A stretch of DNA of 64,000 nucleotides from assembly GCA_963576565.1 (NCBI GenBank), contig CAUYVT010000093.1:92001-156000 (forward strand), in the 5' to 3' direction. The stretch's first letter is position 1; each line of letters begins with the position of its first letter. Made by a program: the position numbers and the translations under genes. This document shows, piece after piece, positions 34,378 to 45,983 of this stretch. The DNA comes from Aspidapion aeneum. Lineage: Eukaryota > Arthropoda > Insecta > Coleoptera > Brentidae. Under the pieces are notes generated by a model. That model saw nothing but the letters and a program-made list of their open reading frames with translations. It was not told the DNA's origin and searched no databases.

Positions 34378-35529
34378 TTAATTCGGCAAGAGGCACAGTT
34401 TTACAACTGGCCGCTTGTTAACACCGGTAACCGTTTGTACCGTCGCAACACGCACCTGACCGTCTCCTCCGGGATGCAGTTCGATGACCCGACCGACCGG
34501 CCATTTCAAAGGTGATTGGATGTGATCACTTGTTATGATAACCAAATCATTTAATTTGATATTTGGGGACGAATCAGCCCACTTGTGTCGCTGTTGTAAC
34601 GTATGCACATACTCTATAGAATACCGTTTCCTAAAATCATTATGTAGTTTTTGGATTAGTTGCCATCTCGAGAGCCGATTTAGGGGAACCTCGGACAAAA
34701 CTGACTCCGGAATTTCTGAATTAAGGGGTTCAAGGGTCAAAAAATGCCCAGGGGTAAGAGGTTGAAGATCGTGTGGGTCTGAAGAGGCAGGAGATAAAGG
34801 GCGACTATTAAGTACGGCTTCTATGCGACATGTAAGGGTGGACATTTCCATGATGGACAACTTCTGGTCGCCGACTACTCGAACAAAGTGAGTTTTAAAA
34901 CTTTTGACGCCAGCTTCTGCCAGGCCATTGAAATGTGGACTGAGAGGAGGTCCCAGATGCCAACGAATAGAAAGTCTGGTAGACGCACTTCTTGCGTAAT
35001 CAAGTAATTGGTTACGAAACCCTATAAAATTACTGCCTTGATCTGACCAGCATTGCATCACGCTTCCAGGTCTGGATATGAATCGATGGAATGCACCTAC
35101 GAACCCTTCGGTGGACAGTTCCATGGTTAGTTCCAAATGCACGCAATGTGTGGCCGTACAGACAAACACACAGACATACGATTTGAAAGCTTTACAACCA
35201 CGGTAACGATGAGGAATCACAAAGAAAGGTCCACAAGAGTCGATAGCTACACTCGAAAAAGGTTTAAGTTGATTGATTCGATGAGCGGGAAGTGAACTCA
35301 TTATGGGCGGTCTATAGGGTTTAGGGTTGATTCTAAAACATTGCAAACACTTGGATATGGTTCTTTGAATTGCCCGTCTGGCAGATAATATCCAAAATTG
35401 CTGTAAAAGCAGATTATGTAATGTTTTAAACCCAGGATGAAGGTATTGTCGATGAGTGGACTCGATAAGAAGAGTAGTTAAACGATGGTTACTCGAAAGT
35501 AAAATGGGGTGTTTTGCAGAATAAGACAA
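34378..35529 (-). pseudogene. BEL2 integrase
   Basis: Zinc-binding HHCC pattern at the start (AKHPILLSS, YLHPGFKTLHN, CLQCF). The catalytic core has D in VAIDSCGPF, D in WSDQGSNF and E in NGLAEAGVKSFK. The C-terminal BEL-type domain has LSRWQLIQKLH and ends LCLLPN. The domain is uninterrupted for about 380 residues, but its frame is shifted relative to the RNase H frame upstream (break near 35,600), so it would not be made as part of Pol. The first in-frame ATG is inside the polyprotein and is not a real start. Confidence 0.88.
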
Positions 35530-35631
35530 AAGTTCAGATTTTTGTAATCTGCCACCGACTCTAATGATATTATTTTTATGAAGAAAAGGTGAAAGTTTTC
35601 GAAAAGGTTTCGGTATTGGTTTATCCTTAGA

Positions 35632-37684
35632 TTACGCCGAAAAAAGCTCAGAAAAATAAGAACCTTGAACGCGTTTGATAAGAAGGTATAACGCAATTTG
35701 CATCTCACCGGTGGTAGGAAAAACAATATTCTCAAAAATAACTTTTTGGTTCGGCGGCTTAGTGGGTTTTTGATAGGAATGGTTTTGAAAAAGGTTAACT
35801 ATTCGAAAGACATAACAAATGATACGTTGAATTTTTGATATATCAATTATCGCAGTGCAACAGACCTTTGGCTTTTCCTCCAGATTAATATCTCCGAAAT
35901 CAATCGGCATTTTTGATTTATAAAAATCGGGCCATTCGTTTTTGGGAGACCACAAAAACGACGGTGCGTTCCACCACATGTCATGTGACATGAGCTGTGA
36001 AGGGGTGGCCCCTCGTGACGCAATATCGGCTGCATTTAAAGCAGAAGGAATGTAGCGCCACGAGTTTGAGGGAATGATTTCTTGGATTCTACTGACTCGA
36101 TTTCCAACAAAGGTTTGCCAGCGATTAGGAGGGGATGAAAGCCAGTGCAATACGACTTGCGAATCGCAGAAAGTAACGATATTTGTAAAAGTTATTTTTC
36201 CTTCATAGCTAGATAAAACGAAGTCAATTAATTCGCTTAAAAGAAATGCGCCTAGGAGTTCTAGCCTAGCCAAAGCTTGTGACTTTATAGGCGCGACCCT
36301 AGATTTTGCAGATATGAGAAAAACAGAGATATTGTTTTCCTCTTCTACACAAAAATATACGACGCCTGCGTAGCCTCGAATTGAAGCGTCACAGAAGCCG
36401 ATGATTTGACAGGTATTGATTTTTGACAGTTTGATTTGTCGGGGTAATTGAAAATTGGAAAGAAGCGGGAATTCAGAACGAAGTTTGTTCCAAGAGTCGA
36501 TGATTGAAGAATCTGGTTCTTCGTCCCAGCCTATTTTCGATATCCACAACTGTTGCAAAATAAATTTTGACCAAAGAAAACCTAAGGGATCGAAGATTGT
36601 TCCTATGATAGATAAAATAGAACGTTTGGTTGGGGGTTTGTCCTTCATTCGGCATTGATAAGAAAAAATGTCGTTTTTTGATGCCATTGAAGTCCTAAAA
36701 CTTTGTCGAAAGAAAGAGGCATTTGACGATCGGATTTTGGCAATGTTGCCAATAAATCAGGACAATTGCTTGCCCATTTTTTAAGTTCAAATCCTCCCGA
36801 CTTCAACAAATCATTGAGTTCCGTTTGAAGGGAAAGAGCCTCAGAAAGCGAAGGGCTAGTTCCCAAGATATCGTCGATGTAAATTGACGTTTTTAGAACA
36901 GTACTAGCCATAGGAAAACGTTCCTTTTCTCTCTCTGCCAGCTCATTTAAGGTACGCATGGCTAGAAAAGGTGAGCATGTCATGCCAAAAGTGACAGTAG
37001 AAAGTTCCCACACTGAAAGTGGGTCCTGTGGTGAAAACCTCCACAATATCCTTTGATAAGGACGGTGATAAGGATTGATAAGGACTTGACGGAACATCTG
37101 TTTGATATCAGCAATGTAGGCAATAGGATTAAGACGAAACGTAAGGAGTAAAGAAGCAATATTCTTTTGAAGTTTCGGTCCAGATAACAACGTGTCATTG
37201 AGACTAATATTTTTTGGGGTGACTGCCGAACAATCCCAGACTACCCTTAATTTTGTACTTAAGCTTTCCGGCTTTAGTACGCAATGATGTGCTAAAAAAC
37301 ATGATAGTATTGATAAATTGATTCTGCTTGTTTTTCTTCCTTTGATAAGATTTGTTTTTTAGGCAAATGTTCGATTTCCCAAAACCTAGGGAGAATGACC
37401 TCTAAAGGAGGTGAATGACTCGTTAAAAAACAACTGGTTCGTTCCGTAAGACTACCTACTTCGTCAACTTTTCCCATGACGACCCAGCCAAAGATAGTTT
37501 CAAGGGCTGAGGGTTGCCCTATTTGTCCAAGAACCCTGCCCTCCTTGAATATCTGTGCGAATAGCTCGCAACCAATAAGTAGGTCCACAGGTCTAGATTT
37601 GAAATAAGATGGGTCGGCAAGTTTAAGGTTTTCCAAGTGTTTCCACTGATTATCGTTCAAAGTGAATGTAGGATATTGGAACAT
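35632..37684 (-). pseudogene. BEL2 pol, linker, reverse transcriptase and RNase H
   Basis: From right to left: the post-protease linker (VDLLIGCELFAQIF, ALETIFGWVVMGKV, KEEKQAESIYQ), a jump near 37,295, then RT from HHCVLKPESLSTKLRVVWD, NDTLLSGPKLQ, YIADIKQMFRQV, TVTFGMTCSPFLA and the catalytic YIDDILG. A frameshift near 36,680 leads to RPPTK-type connection residues, RNase H (IIGFCDASIRGYAGVVYF, LARLELLGAFLL, FCDSQVVLHWLSS) and LNAADIASRGATP. About 130 residues normally present between the linker and RT are missing at 37,295, including the region that BEL1 retains (RFHSLE block). At least two frameshifts. Confidence 0.88.
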
Positions 37685-39324
37685 AATTGTGGAACGACAA
37701 TTGCTTCGAAATTAAGTAAAGGAGTGACCTGTCCTTGTGGCTTAATGTGACATTGAACGAGCCCTTTGGAAGTAAAAGAAGACATCTGATTTAATCCGAA
37801 TATTTCAGTGGTGTAACTTTGCCTAGGAAGATTAAGACGCTGAATACACTTTTCACTGATGAATCCTGTCTGTGATCCAGAATCAAGCAGTGCCCTTACA
37901 GGTTGAAAATTTCCGCAACCGTCCATAACATCTATTATGGCGGTGCATAAAAGAAAGGTACCTGAAGGTCCTGAGGTATATAATGACACATGAAGATTAT
38001 TGACAGGTGGTGTGTGAATGACAGGACTAGTATCTTGGCTTCCAGACTCTTGATTAGTAAAAGTGTGGTGCCTTTTACTATTGCAAGTCCTGCATGAATA
38101 TTTTGATTTGCACGTATCTACCCCATGCAAGGGATGAAAACACGCTAGACATAATTTTTTCTGCTTGACGAAAGATAGGCGATCGATAGGTGAGAGATCA
38201 AGAAATGTTTGACATTTCGAAAGCACGTGACCTTGATTACACCGGAAACATTTTATTACCGTACTTGAATTAGTTGAGGTGCCAGCCAGTCCTATAAAAG
38301 GCGAATTGGATGATTTATAGGTAGGCTTTTGCCCAAACTGATTTTGCATAGAATTTGAATTTTGATAGTTAGGCTTTTGCCCAAACTGATTTTGCATAGA
38401 ATTTGATTTTTGATAGGTAGGCACCTTTTTGGGTGCTGTTGATTGAGGAAGTGATTCCAAAACTTTACATCTTTTTTCTGGAAATTGAAAAAGTGACTGA
38501 AAAGTGGGAATTTCGGTATTAGTATTGGCGTGACTCATTTCGAAATTTGAACGCGTCGGAATATCCAATTTTTCTAACAAAATGAAAAAAATAATAAAGT
38601 CCCAACTGCCAGCGTCAAAGCTAAGTGATTTTAAAATTTCTAGGGATTCAGAAAAGGTGTCAATTAAATTACGCAATTCATTAGCTGACTCGTTTTTTAA
38701 TGTGGAGTTCATAATTGTGCTTAAAGCATCATTTGCGAGGTCTCGCTTGTTTTGATTTCTATTGACTAATTTGTCGTAAGCAATTTTATAATTTTGATCA
38801 GATAAGCTAATCCCTGATATCAATTTTAAAGGCTCATCCTCGAGATAAGAAAATAAATATTGAAGTTTTCGAATGTTACTTAGACTTTGATTTTGATCTA
38901 TAATGTAATTAAAAAGATCGAAAAAGCTTGGCCATAATTTTTTATCACCTCGAAATATGGGAATACCTAACTCTTTGAGTTTTGGAGTTTCGTTTTGTCG
39001 AACATATGATCCCGAAAAGGATGGGGCCTCAACCGGAAATATTTTAGAGTAAACCCCCTTACACGCATAAAAATATTTACGAGCTTCTGAAATGATCGCA
39101 TCCTGCGTTTTAAACTCCTCGTCGTCTGAGTCGTCTATCAACATAATGACATCATTATGTGCCAACATGCATTTATCGAAAGTTTCATCCAAGTCGGAAT
39201 ACCTCACTTGAAACTCGTTTCTCGCTTTTTCGTCCGTTGCCGCGGTCTGTGAAAACACATAACACTCGGTGATCGCTTGCGTTTTTGCACCCTTGCGTTT
39301 TTGCACGGCTTTTTTGACAGACAT
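37657..39324 (-). CDS. BEL2 gag-protease
   Basis: ATG at 39,324 (MSVKKAVQKRKGAK), about 555 residues to 37,657. Gag has an acidic block (IMLIDDSDDEE) and the capsid-like IPIFRGDKKLWPSFFDLF. A Gln/Asn-rich linker carries a near-exact repeat (SNSMQNQFGQKP twice). Zinc-binding Cys/His clusters follow: CFRCNQGHVLSKC, CLACFHPLHGVDTC and CRTCNSKRHH. An aspartic protease starts at VRALLDSGSQTGF. The frame is open throughout, the best preserved ORF of this element. It ends inside the protease, where a frameshift leads to the pol linker frame that overlaps it at 37,657-37,684. Confidence 0.85.
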   Translation of the reverse strand: MSVKKAVQKRKGAKTQAITECYVFSQTAATDEKARNEFQVRYSDLDETFDKCMLAHNDVIMLIDDSDDEEFKTQDAIISEARKYFYACKGVYSKIFPVEAPSFSGSYVRQNETPKLKELGIPIFRGDKKLWPSFFDLFNYIIDQNQSLSNIRKLQYLFSYLEDEPLKLISGISLSDQNYKIAYDKLVNRNQNKRDLANDALSTIMNSTLKNESANELRNLIDTFSESLEILKSLSFDAGSWDFIIFFILLEKLDIPTRSNFEMSHANTNTEIPTFQSLFQFPEKRCKVLESLPQSTAPKKVPTYQKSNSMQNQFGQKPNYQNSNSMQNQFGQKPTYKSSNSPFIGLAGTSTNSSTVIKCFRCNQGHVLSKCQTFLDLSPIDRLSFVKQKKLCLACFHPLHGVDTCKSKYSCRTCNSKRHHTFTNQESGSQDTSPVIHTPPVNNLHVSLYTSGPSGTFLLCTAIIDVMDGCGNFQPVRALLDSGSQTGFISEKCIQRLNLPRQSYTTEIFGLNQMSSFTSKGLVQCHIKPQGQVTPLLNFEAIVVPQLCSNILHSL

Positions 39325-39703
39325 GATTTTACCTTTTAAATGACGAAATTGTCGGTAAATATACAATTAACGCTAAATTAATGAAATAGAAAAATGACGA
39401 ATTGTCGAAAATATGCACTAATTTATCGCAATTGATGAAAATTGTTTTAAATATCGAAATGATATGGAACACACCTAACACACTGAACATGTGCTTGTTT
39501 GTTTTGATTGCTTCGATTTGTTTACTGAATGACCACGGTACGTTACCATAGCAGCGGACCGAAAAACAGGTGGACTGCGCCGCTACCGAAGGTCGAGCGA
39601 AAATCTCTCTCGTTTCAATACGATTGGCAAAATTCAAGGCCTTGATCTCGGCTTGAAAATGGCCGACTTATTAATACCGTCGTATGGAGTAAATTTAAAT
39701 AAT

Positions 39704-39719
39704 CGGGCTCGAAGGACCA
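39704..39719 (-). promoter_or_regulatory. BEL2 primer-binding site
   Basis: Minus-strand TGGTCCTTCGAGCCCG, four bases inside the 5' LTR. The TGG start and the match to a tRNA 3' end of the form GGCTCGAAGGACCA suggest priming by a tRNA, probably tRNA-Arg. The tRNA identity is inference. Confidence 0.75.
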
Positions 39720-39723
39720 CTTA

Positions 39724-40193
39724 TGTTATGCCCGCAGTAAGAAAAACGATAACTGCAATGGACTGTATATATTTTAATTAATGAAAGCGCGAACAAACAT
39801 AAATATATTGATATGAAATTACGAAATAATTAAAAGGTCCATAGGTTAATTGTGGGTACCACACAACGGAAATCAGAGACAAAGCACTCACCAGTTTGCA
39901 GCCAATTTCTCCACGTTCCAAGGGGCCCCTGTCTGGATCTAATGATGTCACCACGTAGCTGAAGGGCTGAAGTTTCTAGTTCTATGCTTCACAAAATCGA
40001 GCACTTTCAAGTGTAGAAATTTGAAATAGTTGGAGAAAATAAATTAACACGCCATTTCTCGAGGCGCTCGAAAAAGGATCTCACTGATTCTTGGTGCGCA
40101 TGTCCAAAATGCGCGAAAATGCACTCTGTCCGTCATCCAATTGTGTGGTTTTTAAAATTTACAAACAACCGCGAAATTTAGCGGGAGCTAACA
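39724..40193 (-). repeat. BEL2 5' LTR
   Basis: 470 bp, same ends as 33,669-34,144. It lacks 6 bp present in the other LTR (CAGTACACC versus CAC). Confidence 0.93.
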
Positions 40194-40198
40194 TAAAC

Positions 40199-40470
40199 TA
40201 CTCATTTTCATTTTTCAATACCAAAATATTTTTACATTAAATAGTTCTTATCACAACTATCCAACTAGAAGTCGTAACCACTTCAGCATCTATAAACACA
40301 ACCATGAGTATATAAAAAAAAGAACTCATTATCTTGGATGCAAATTCTTTAACTTGTTGCCAAACAAAATCAAACAAAATACGGCGCTGCTAAGATTCAA
40401 AAAAGAAATCAAAAATCTTTTATTAAAAGAAACATTTTATAGTTTAATTGAATTTAAAAACTACATGTAG
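40199..40470 (+). pseudogene. LINE 1 ORF2 C-terminus
   Basis: Resumes after BEL2. It reads NYPTRSRNHFSIYKH, LGCKFFNLLPNKIK, FKKEIKNLLLKETFYSL and stops at 40,468-40,470. This matches the end of LINE 2 (HNYNTRQTSK, YVYNKIPNEI, FKKRLQSYLIDKCFYSI), so both LINEs are the same broad clade. Confidence 0.8.
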
Positions 40471-42679
40471 GGCAGAAGGTAAAATTTTGTTCTTAATATT
40501 TATATACATATATATACAAATTTTGTAAATGTGTTTTCGTTTTTATTTTTTTTAATATTTACACTATTATTATTTACACTTAATGTTATATTTTTTGTAT
40601 CTGACGTATCTTATCTACATTATTGTAGCTGAAAAGATTAATAAAGTTGTCTATTGTCTATTGTCTATTGTCTATTATACTCCTTTATAAATCCTTTTTT
40701 GGTTGTATAACACCTCTTTCGGTAATTGGCAATATAAATTACCTTTATGTACCCAAATTGATCCTAAAAGCCATAACAGCACCCTCTAAATAACCTCGGA
40801 ACCAAATTAATAAAACCTTGAGTGGTAATAATGTTACTTGGGTTCACTTTCAGTTTTGCTGTTAAAGTGTTTTGGTAGCTGTTTTTCAGCAATTTGTGTT
40901 ACTTGGGGCCTAACTTAATAAATTTAACAACTTTTGTTAAAGGGGAATCAAGTTTCTAGAATTTTTAATTTTTAACATAATCTGCCAATTCTTGAGCACC
41001 AAAGCATACACTTTTAATAAAATTACATAACTGCATCCTGTTTGAGATTGGTTGTCAGAAGTGATAATTAAATAGATATTTGAGAAATAATGATAATGCT
41101 CATTGTGTAAAAAATATTTTTATTAAAATTAAAATTTCTGTATTTACTTTTACTTAGTCATAAGGCAGCTTTTATTTATATGTAAAAAAAATTCCGATTG
41201 CTGGTACTGTATACTATATGTATCTTTTAAACATTTTTTTTTCTATAACTCACCTAGGCTTCATTTAATTGTGTTCTTGTTCCACCAATTCAGTGCGAAA
41301 AAATTATTAAAATTTTGCCTAATTACGACCTTGTAGTTTTGATAATAACAAAGTTAACAATATTACCGACTTTAATTTGACTTTGGTTTAACTTTCAACT
41401 ATATATTTTCTAATTTTATAAGTGCTGGGAATAATGTTTTAAGTATTTAAGGAAAATTATATATTGACAAAAGAAACACCCTGTAATTTCTTACAAATAC
41501 AAAGCTAAATTAAACAATGTACACCATGTGAGAAAGGTGTTCTTCTAGTTGTAATAAGTAGTAAAATTAAAATGGTATCTTAAACTGCATAACCGGTTTG
41601 AAGTTTGAGACTACTACTTTTTACATGACTTTTTTAATATCACCTTGTATCTTTCAGTATGTTACAAAATGACAAAAACATTAATCTTTGTGTCGTAGCC
41701 TGTAAAAAGCCGACGAATTGTGCCAAGTTTTATTGCAAAACAGTAAAAATTACAGCAAAGTTGTTGTCGCCCAGTTCATACGTTCTAAAAATGGTAATGA
41801 TGTAGCGCCTATTACAAAAATAGATTCCGATAAATTGTTTATAAAGGAGAATATAGTGATTGCAACGAGATGTTTATTTGACATATGTAGAATTATTTGA
41901 ATTTTCAGCACTAAAATAAAAAATTACGAAAATAAACAAACAATAAAGTTTTATTGTCTAGTTACTTTTTAACACTCTGTACCAAAATTGTTATTCCAGA
42001 AAATGAAAGCGATACTAGTATTGTTGTAACGTGCTAACTTTGAGTTTTCCAAAGTGATTTGTAACGTCGTCTTAAAAAAAATTTAAGATCATAAAAATGT
42101 TACTTATTTTTAAAAACGCCCTGTATTTTTACCAGTTCAACAGTTTATTTTACTTTATTTTATTTGGTAGATAGGTATCTTTTGAAAATATTGTTACGAA
42201 GAAAGCCACATACCTTTCCATCTTTTTAGATTTTTTTAATTTAGAATTATTAGTTAAAACCCCCCCTGTACTCCGAACCTGTATACGTCACACCAGTCCA
42301 GCAATACTTGTTTTAAAGAGAAACAATTTGTTAATGCTTACCGTAAATTCTAGCAAGTTATCTTACATATATAGCCGCCTGGAAATTTTTTTCTACTCAA
42401 CACCCATACCATATATTAAAAAAAAAAAGAAATATTTTTTATTTCTTGAAAGAAAATAAAGCAATATAATTTTTAATCGGTGCCAAGTTTCATTGCTCTA
42501 GCTTTACATTTGAGTTTTATACAGAATTTTATTGAGATAGATGCAATTAAAAATGATACACCCTGTACCTTTGCTCTTCACTAGGTTCGGGATGAGCACC
42601 ACTTCGTAAAATAATACCATAGTGTTGTATTATAAACGTGCCAAGTTTCATTATGATACGCAAAAATGCAGACAAAAGT

Positions 42680-45324
42680 ACAATTATAAAAAAATCTCTA
42701 CTGATAATTTCAATCATGAATTATACTTTGAATCAGCTGCCATTGAATTAAAACTAAATAACATAAAGGTAGCTCTGGGAGTCATTTACAGGTCCTGTAC
42801 ATTGTCCTCTAGACCAGATTTTGATAATTTTATTATTTATTTTAATGAATTTCTTTGTTTTTTGCATAAAAAATATGAAACTATTATACTCTGCGGTGAT
42901 TTCAATGTCGATAACCTTGTCAACTTGCCATATAGATCTGAATTATTTGACCTCTTGGAAAGTTTCTCTCTGATTTCGATTCTGCCTATGGAACCTACAA
43001 GAATAAGAGGAGTCGATAAACCGTCACAATTGGATTATATTTTTATAAATAAGCAAAATTTGGGCAACGCAATAAACTATCAGCCAAACATGTCAGATCA
43101 TTTGGCTCAAGTAATGTCTCTAACAAATATTAATACTACTCCTCAAAATAAAGTAGAAAACACATATATTTTTAAACGATCGTTTAATGAGGGAAACATG
43201 TCAAATCTAAAATTTAGACTGTCTCGGGATGACATGTCAGATCTGTATGGGATGACTGATGTCGACACTGCATGGAATTACTTTCATAAGACACTACTCT
43301 ATTATTTAGACCTCACATGTCCCATAATAAAAATAAAAACTGTAGCACATAACTCTAGTAACTGGATAAGCCAGGATATTCTAGTAGATAGTGAAGATCT
43401 TAAAGATCTCTTCTGGCTAAGTAGACAGGTGAATACTCCAGAGATTCTTAAACAATACAGGGACACAAAAAAGCTGTTTCAGGCAAAAGTTCAAGAGCAT
43501 AAAAAGGTATTTTTTCAGAACAAAATTCAGGATTCGTCCAACATGTCTAAAACCATATGGCAAGTCATAAACACAAACCTAAATAGAGTCATAAAAAAAA
43601 GTAAAAATTGTAATATTAAATCCATCGATACAAATGGCTCTGTCTTAACTAAGTCAGCCGAAATAGCAAATGCTTTTTGTGAATATTTCTCCAGTAGTGT
43701 AATAGAAAAACTGTCAGTACTACCCCATAGCCAATGTACTTTACCAGCATATAACGTCAATTCCATTTTCTTCTATGAGATATCCATAGATGAGACCTTG
43801 TCAGCCATAAAATCATTGAAGAATAAGAAAGCATGCTGTAGCAATGAGGATATTCCACTATTTGCTCTTGAGTATATATGGGATTATATCAAGTATCCAC
43901 TTAGGTTTCTGTACAATTTGTTTGTTACAAGTGGTACCTTTCCAGACAAACTTAAATTAGGACATGTTGTCCCTTTATTTAAGAAAGGTGATTGCCAGCT
44001 TCTCGAGAATTATAGATCTATCACTGGCCTTATGTCTTTTTCCAAAATCTTTGAGAAAATAAATGTAAATAGAATGAGGTCATTCCTGAATCATGAAAAC
44101 CTTCTCTCAAATGCACAGCATGGTTTTAGAGATAGATTGTCAACTAATACTGCCGCTTATGATTTCACTCAAGCAATTTACAACTCAATGGACTCAAGCA
44201 AGTTCACTGTTGCTCTCTATTTTGACCTTACACGTGCATTTGATTGTGTTGATAGTGTGTTCCTTATTCAAAAACTGAATGCTTTAGGGTTTCGAGGTGA
44301 TTTCAGAAATCTTGTTACTTCTTTTATGACAGGTAGGAAAATAAAGGTAAAGTTTGGTTCAGATTTCTCTAGTACTTGTGAGCAAAGATATGGGGTGCCA
44401 CAAGGTAGTGTGCTATCCCCACTCCTATTTATTCTGTTTATTAATGACCTTGTAAGTTTTCTAGAAAGTTGTTGGTCCCCAGGGGATAAAATAAAAATCG
44501 TTCTGTATGCCGATGATTCCACCATTGTCATATCGTGTGAATCCCTACAAACTCTTATCGAAAAGTCCAATCTCATGCTTGATAAGTTTCATGAATGGTG
44601 TACTAGTAACAAACTGCTAGTCAATGAGAACAAAACTAAATACATGGTGTTTCACAAGAGAAGGTTAGTACCAAACTTTGTCCTCTCCATGAATGGTGTA
44701 AATGTTGATAGGGTTGACAGTTATAAGTTCTTAGGATTACATATCGATAGCCAACTTACCTGGACCTGTCATAGTGACCATGTAGCTGGAAAACTCAACT
44801 CTGCATACTTTGCAATAGTTAATTTGAAAAACATATTAACAACAAAACAACTTTTAAATGTATATTATGCTTTGGTATACAGTCATCTGAAATACATGAT
44901 TCTTTATTGGGGTCAATCATGCGAAATTGGGAGGGTTTTTGTGCTTCAGAAACGAATCTTAAGGAAGATTTTTTCCTTGAGCCCTGTGGAATCATGTAGG
45001 CCTATATTTAAAAAACAAAAGCTACTTACTATTTATGGCATTTTGATACTTGAGGCGGCTATGTTTGTAAGGAGAAACAAAAGCAAATTCCCAACAGTTT
45101 CAACAAGTCATAACTATAATACTAGGCAAACAAGTAAAATCTTGATTCCAAATTTTCATCTATCAGCTTTTAGGAAAAGTCCAAAATGTTTTGCTAGTTA
45201 TGTATATAACAAAATTCCTAATGAAATAAATAATGTCACATCAGAAAAACAGTTCAAAAAAAGACTACAGAGCTACCTTATTGATAAATGTTTCTATAGC
45301 ATTAATGACCTTTTTGATCATTGA
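42680..45324 (+). CDS. LINE 2 ORF2, endonuclease remnant and intact reverse transcriptase
   Basis: A single open frame of about 880 codons from the insertion junction to TGA at 45,324. The endonuclease N-terminus is missing. Its middle and end are present: GVIYRSCTLSSRPDFDNF, LCGDFNVDNL, TRIRGVDKPSQLDYIF and NMSDHLAQVM. RT: KLGHVVPLFKKGD, NYRSITGLMSFSKIFEK, QHGFRDRLSTNTA, YFDLTRAFDCVD, YGVPQGSVLSPLLFILF and the catalytic LYADDSTIVI. The C-terminus ends QFKKRLQSYLIDKCF. The frame is also open about 19 codons upstream into unit B sequence, but those codons are host DNA, not LINE. With no stop in 2.6 kb, this is the youngest LINE copy in the window. It lacks a promoter and a complete endonuclease. 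Confidence 0.9.
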
Positions 45325-45419
45325 CTAGAGTTAAATGTAATATTATATAGTATTTTTTGATGTAAAATTTGACATTGTATATACTTTTATAAGTCGATGT
45401 ACAATAAAGAATTGAATTG
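42680..45419 (+). mobile_element. CR1/L2-like LINE 2, 5' truncated
   Basis: 2,740 bp inserted in unit B between GCAGACAAAAGT and GGCTTAGG; the empty site is at about 27,081-27,100 in unit A. Target duplication AAAGT (42,675-42,679 and 45,420-45,424). It begins inside the endonuclease domain and ends with an AATAAAG-containing 3' UTR and a short GAATT-type tail. Related to, but clearly different from, LINE 1. Confidence 0.92.
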
Positions 45420-45553
45420 AAAGTGGCTTAGGCTCCGGACTAAATTTCTTAAAATCTATCTTTTATTTCTAAAACAAAAGTTTTTTTTTCCTGAAACAAA
45501 ACATTTATTATTTAATTTAAAATAAAACTAAAAACCGTTAACAAAGCATTGAA

Positions 45554-45983
45554 TTAAATAAGCAAATGTTTAAAAATTCCACCGTTGTTAATCATGCAAA
45601 TCCTGCATCGATAAATTAGAGACATGCATGCATCTTTAACCATTTGTTCAGGAATTTCTTCTATGGCTTGAATAACGGCTGCCTCAAGTTCTTCTGTCGT
45701 ATTATGAGTAGTTGAATAAACTTTATCCTTTAAGTATCCCCAAATACAAAAATCAAGAGGCTAGGGTCCGGTGAACGTGCAGGCCAGGCAACTGGACCTC
45801 GATTTCCGATTCACTTATTTCCATGTTGCTGATTCAAATAGTCGGTTATGATTCTTGCATTATGTGGAGGTTCTGCATCTTGAAGGAACCATATGTTTGG
45901 TACATCTTGAAGAGGCAAATTTTCTAAAATGTGGTCAACGAAATTTTGTAGAATTTCTAGATATCGAGGTGCCGTCAAATTAT
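45554..45983 (-). pseudogene. DDE transposase relic, C-terminal part
   Basis: Read on the minus strand: APRYLEILQNFVDHI, IWFLQDAEPPHNARIITDYL, GNRGPVAWPARSPDP, then (one shift) LDFCIWGYLKDKVYSTT, TEELEAAVIQAIEEIP and a stop at 45,554. QDxxPPH followed by WPARSPDxxPLDFxxWGYLKDKVY is typical of insect mariner/IS630-type DDE transposases that are often annotated as transposable-element proteins. At least one stop (after QQHGNK) and one frameshift are present. The N-terminal neighbour continues beyond a gypsy insertion, at 52,447. Confidence 0.85.

Larger units (their letters stand above)
33669..40193 (-). mobile_element. BEL/Pao LTR retrotransposon 2
   Basis: 6.5 kb, inserted into ORF2 of LINE 1. 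LTRs run from TGTTATGCCCGC to GGGAGCTAACA. Target duplication TAAAC at 33,664-33,668 and 40,194-40,198. The internal order, right to left, is 5' LTR, primer-binding site, gag-protease, RT, RNase H, integrase, 3' LTR. The LTRs differ by about six substitutions and one 6-bp indel. Frameshifts and an internal deletion in RT show it is dead. It differs clearly in sequence from BEL1. Confidence 0.95.
29155..40672 (+). mobile_element. CR1/L2-like LINE 1, carrying two younger insertions
   Basis: Inserted in unit B between CAGTTT and TATTATACTCC; the empty site is at about 19,125 in unit A. Without its own insertions it is about 4.3 kb: ORF1, ORF2 with endonuclease and RT, a short 3' UTR with AATAAA, and a tail of about four TTGTCTA units (40,648-40,672). 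Such short-repeat tails are usual in CR1/L2 LINEs. A truncated RTE-like LINE split ORF1 (30,134-30,840) and a BEL element split ORF2 (33,669-40,193). The 5' end lies inside ORF1, so the copy is 5' truncated. No clear target duplication. Confidence 0.9.
27122..45455 (+). repeat. Tandem duplication, unit B
   Basis: Copy of unit A without the TTAA insertion and BEL1. Its pieces are 27,122-28,248, 28,978-29,154, 40,673-42,679 and 45,420-45,455. Insertions are hairpin-ended element copy 2, a CR1/L2-like LINE carrying two further elements, and a second CR1/L2-like LINE. It ends at CTTAAAAT, after which sequence (CTATCTTTT) differs from unit A. Over 246 bp compared base by base (27,707-27,952) it differs from unit A at seven positions. 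Confidence 0.85.
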
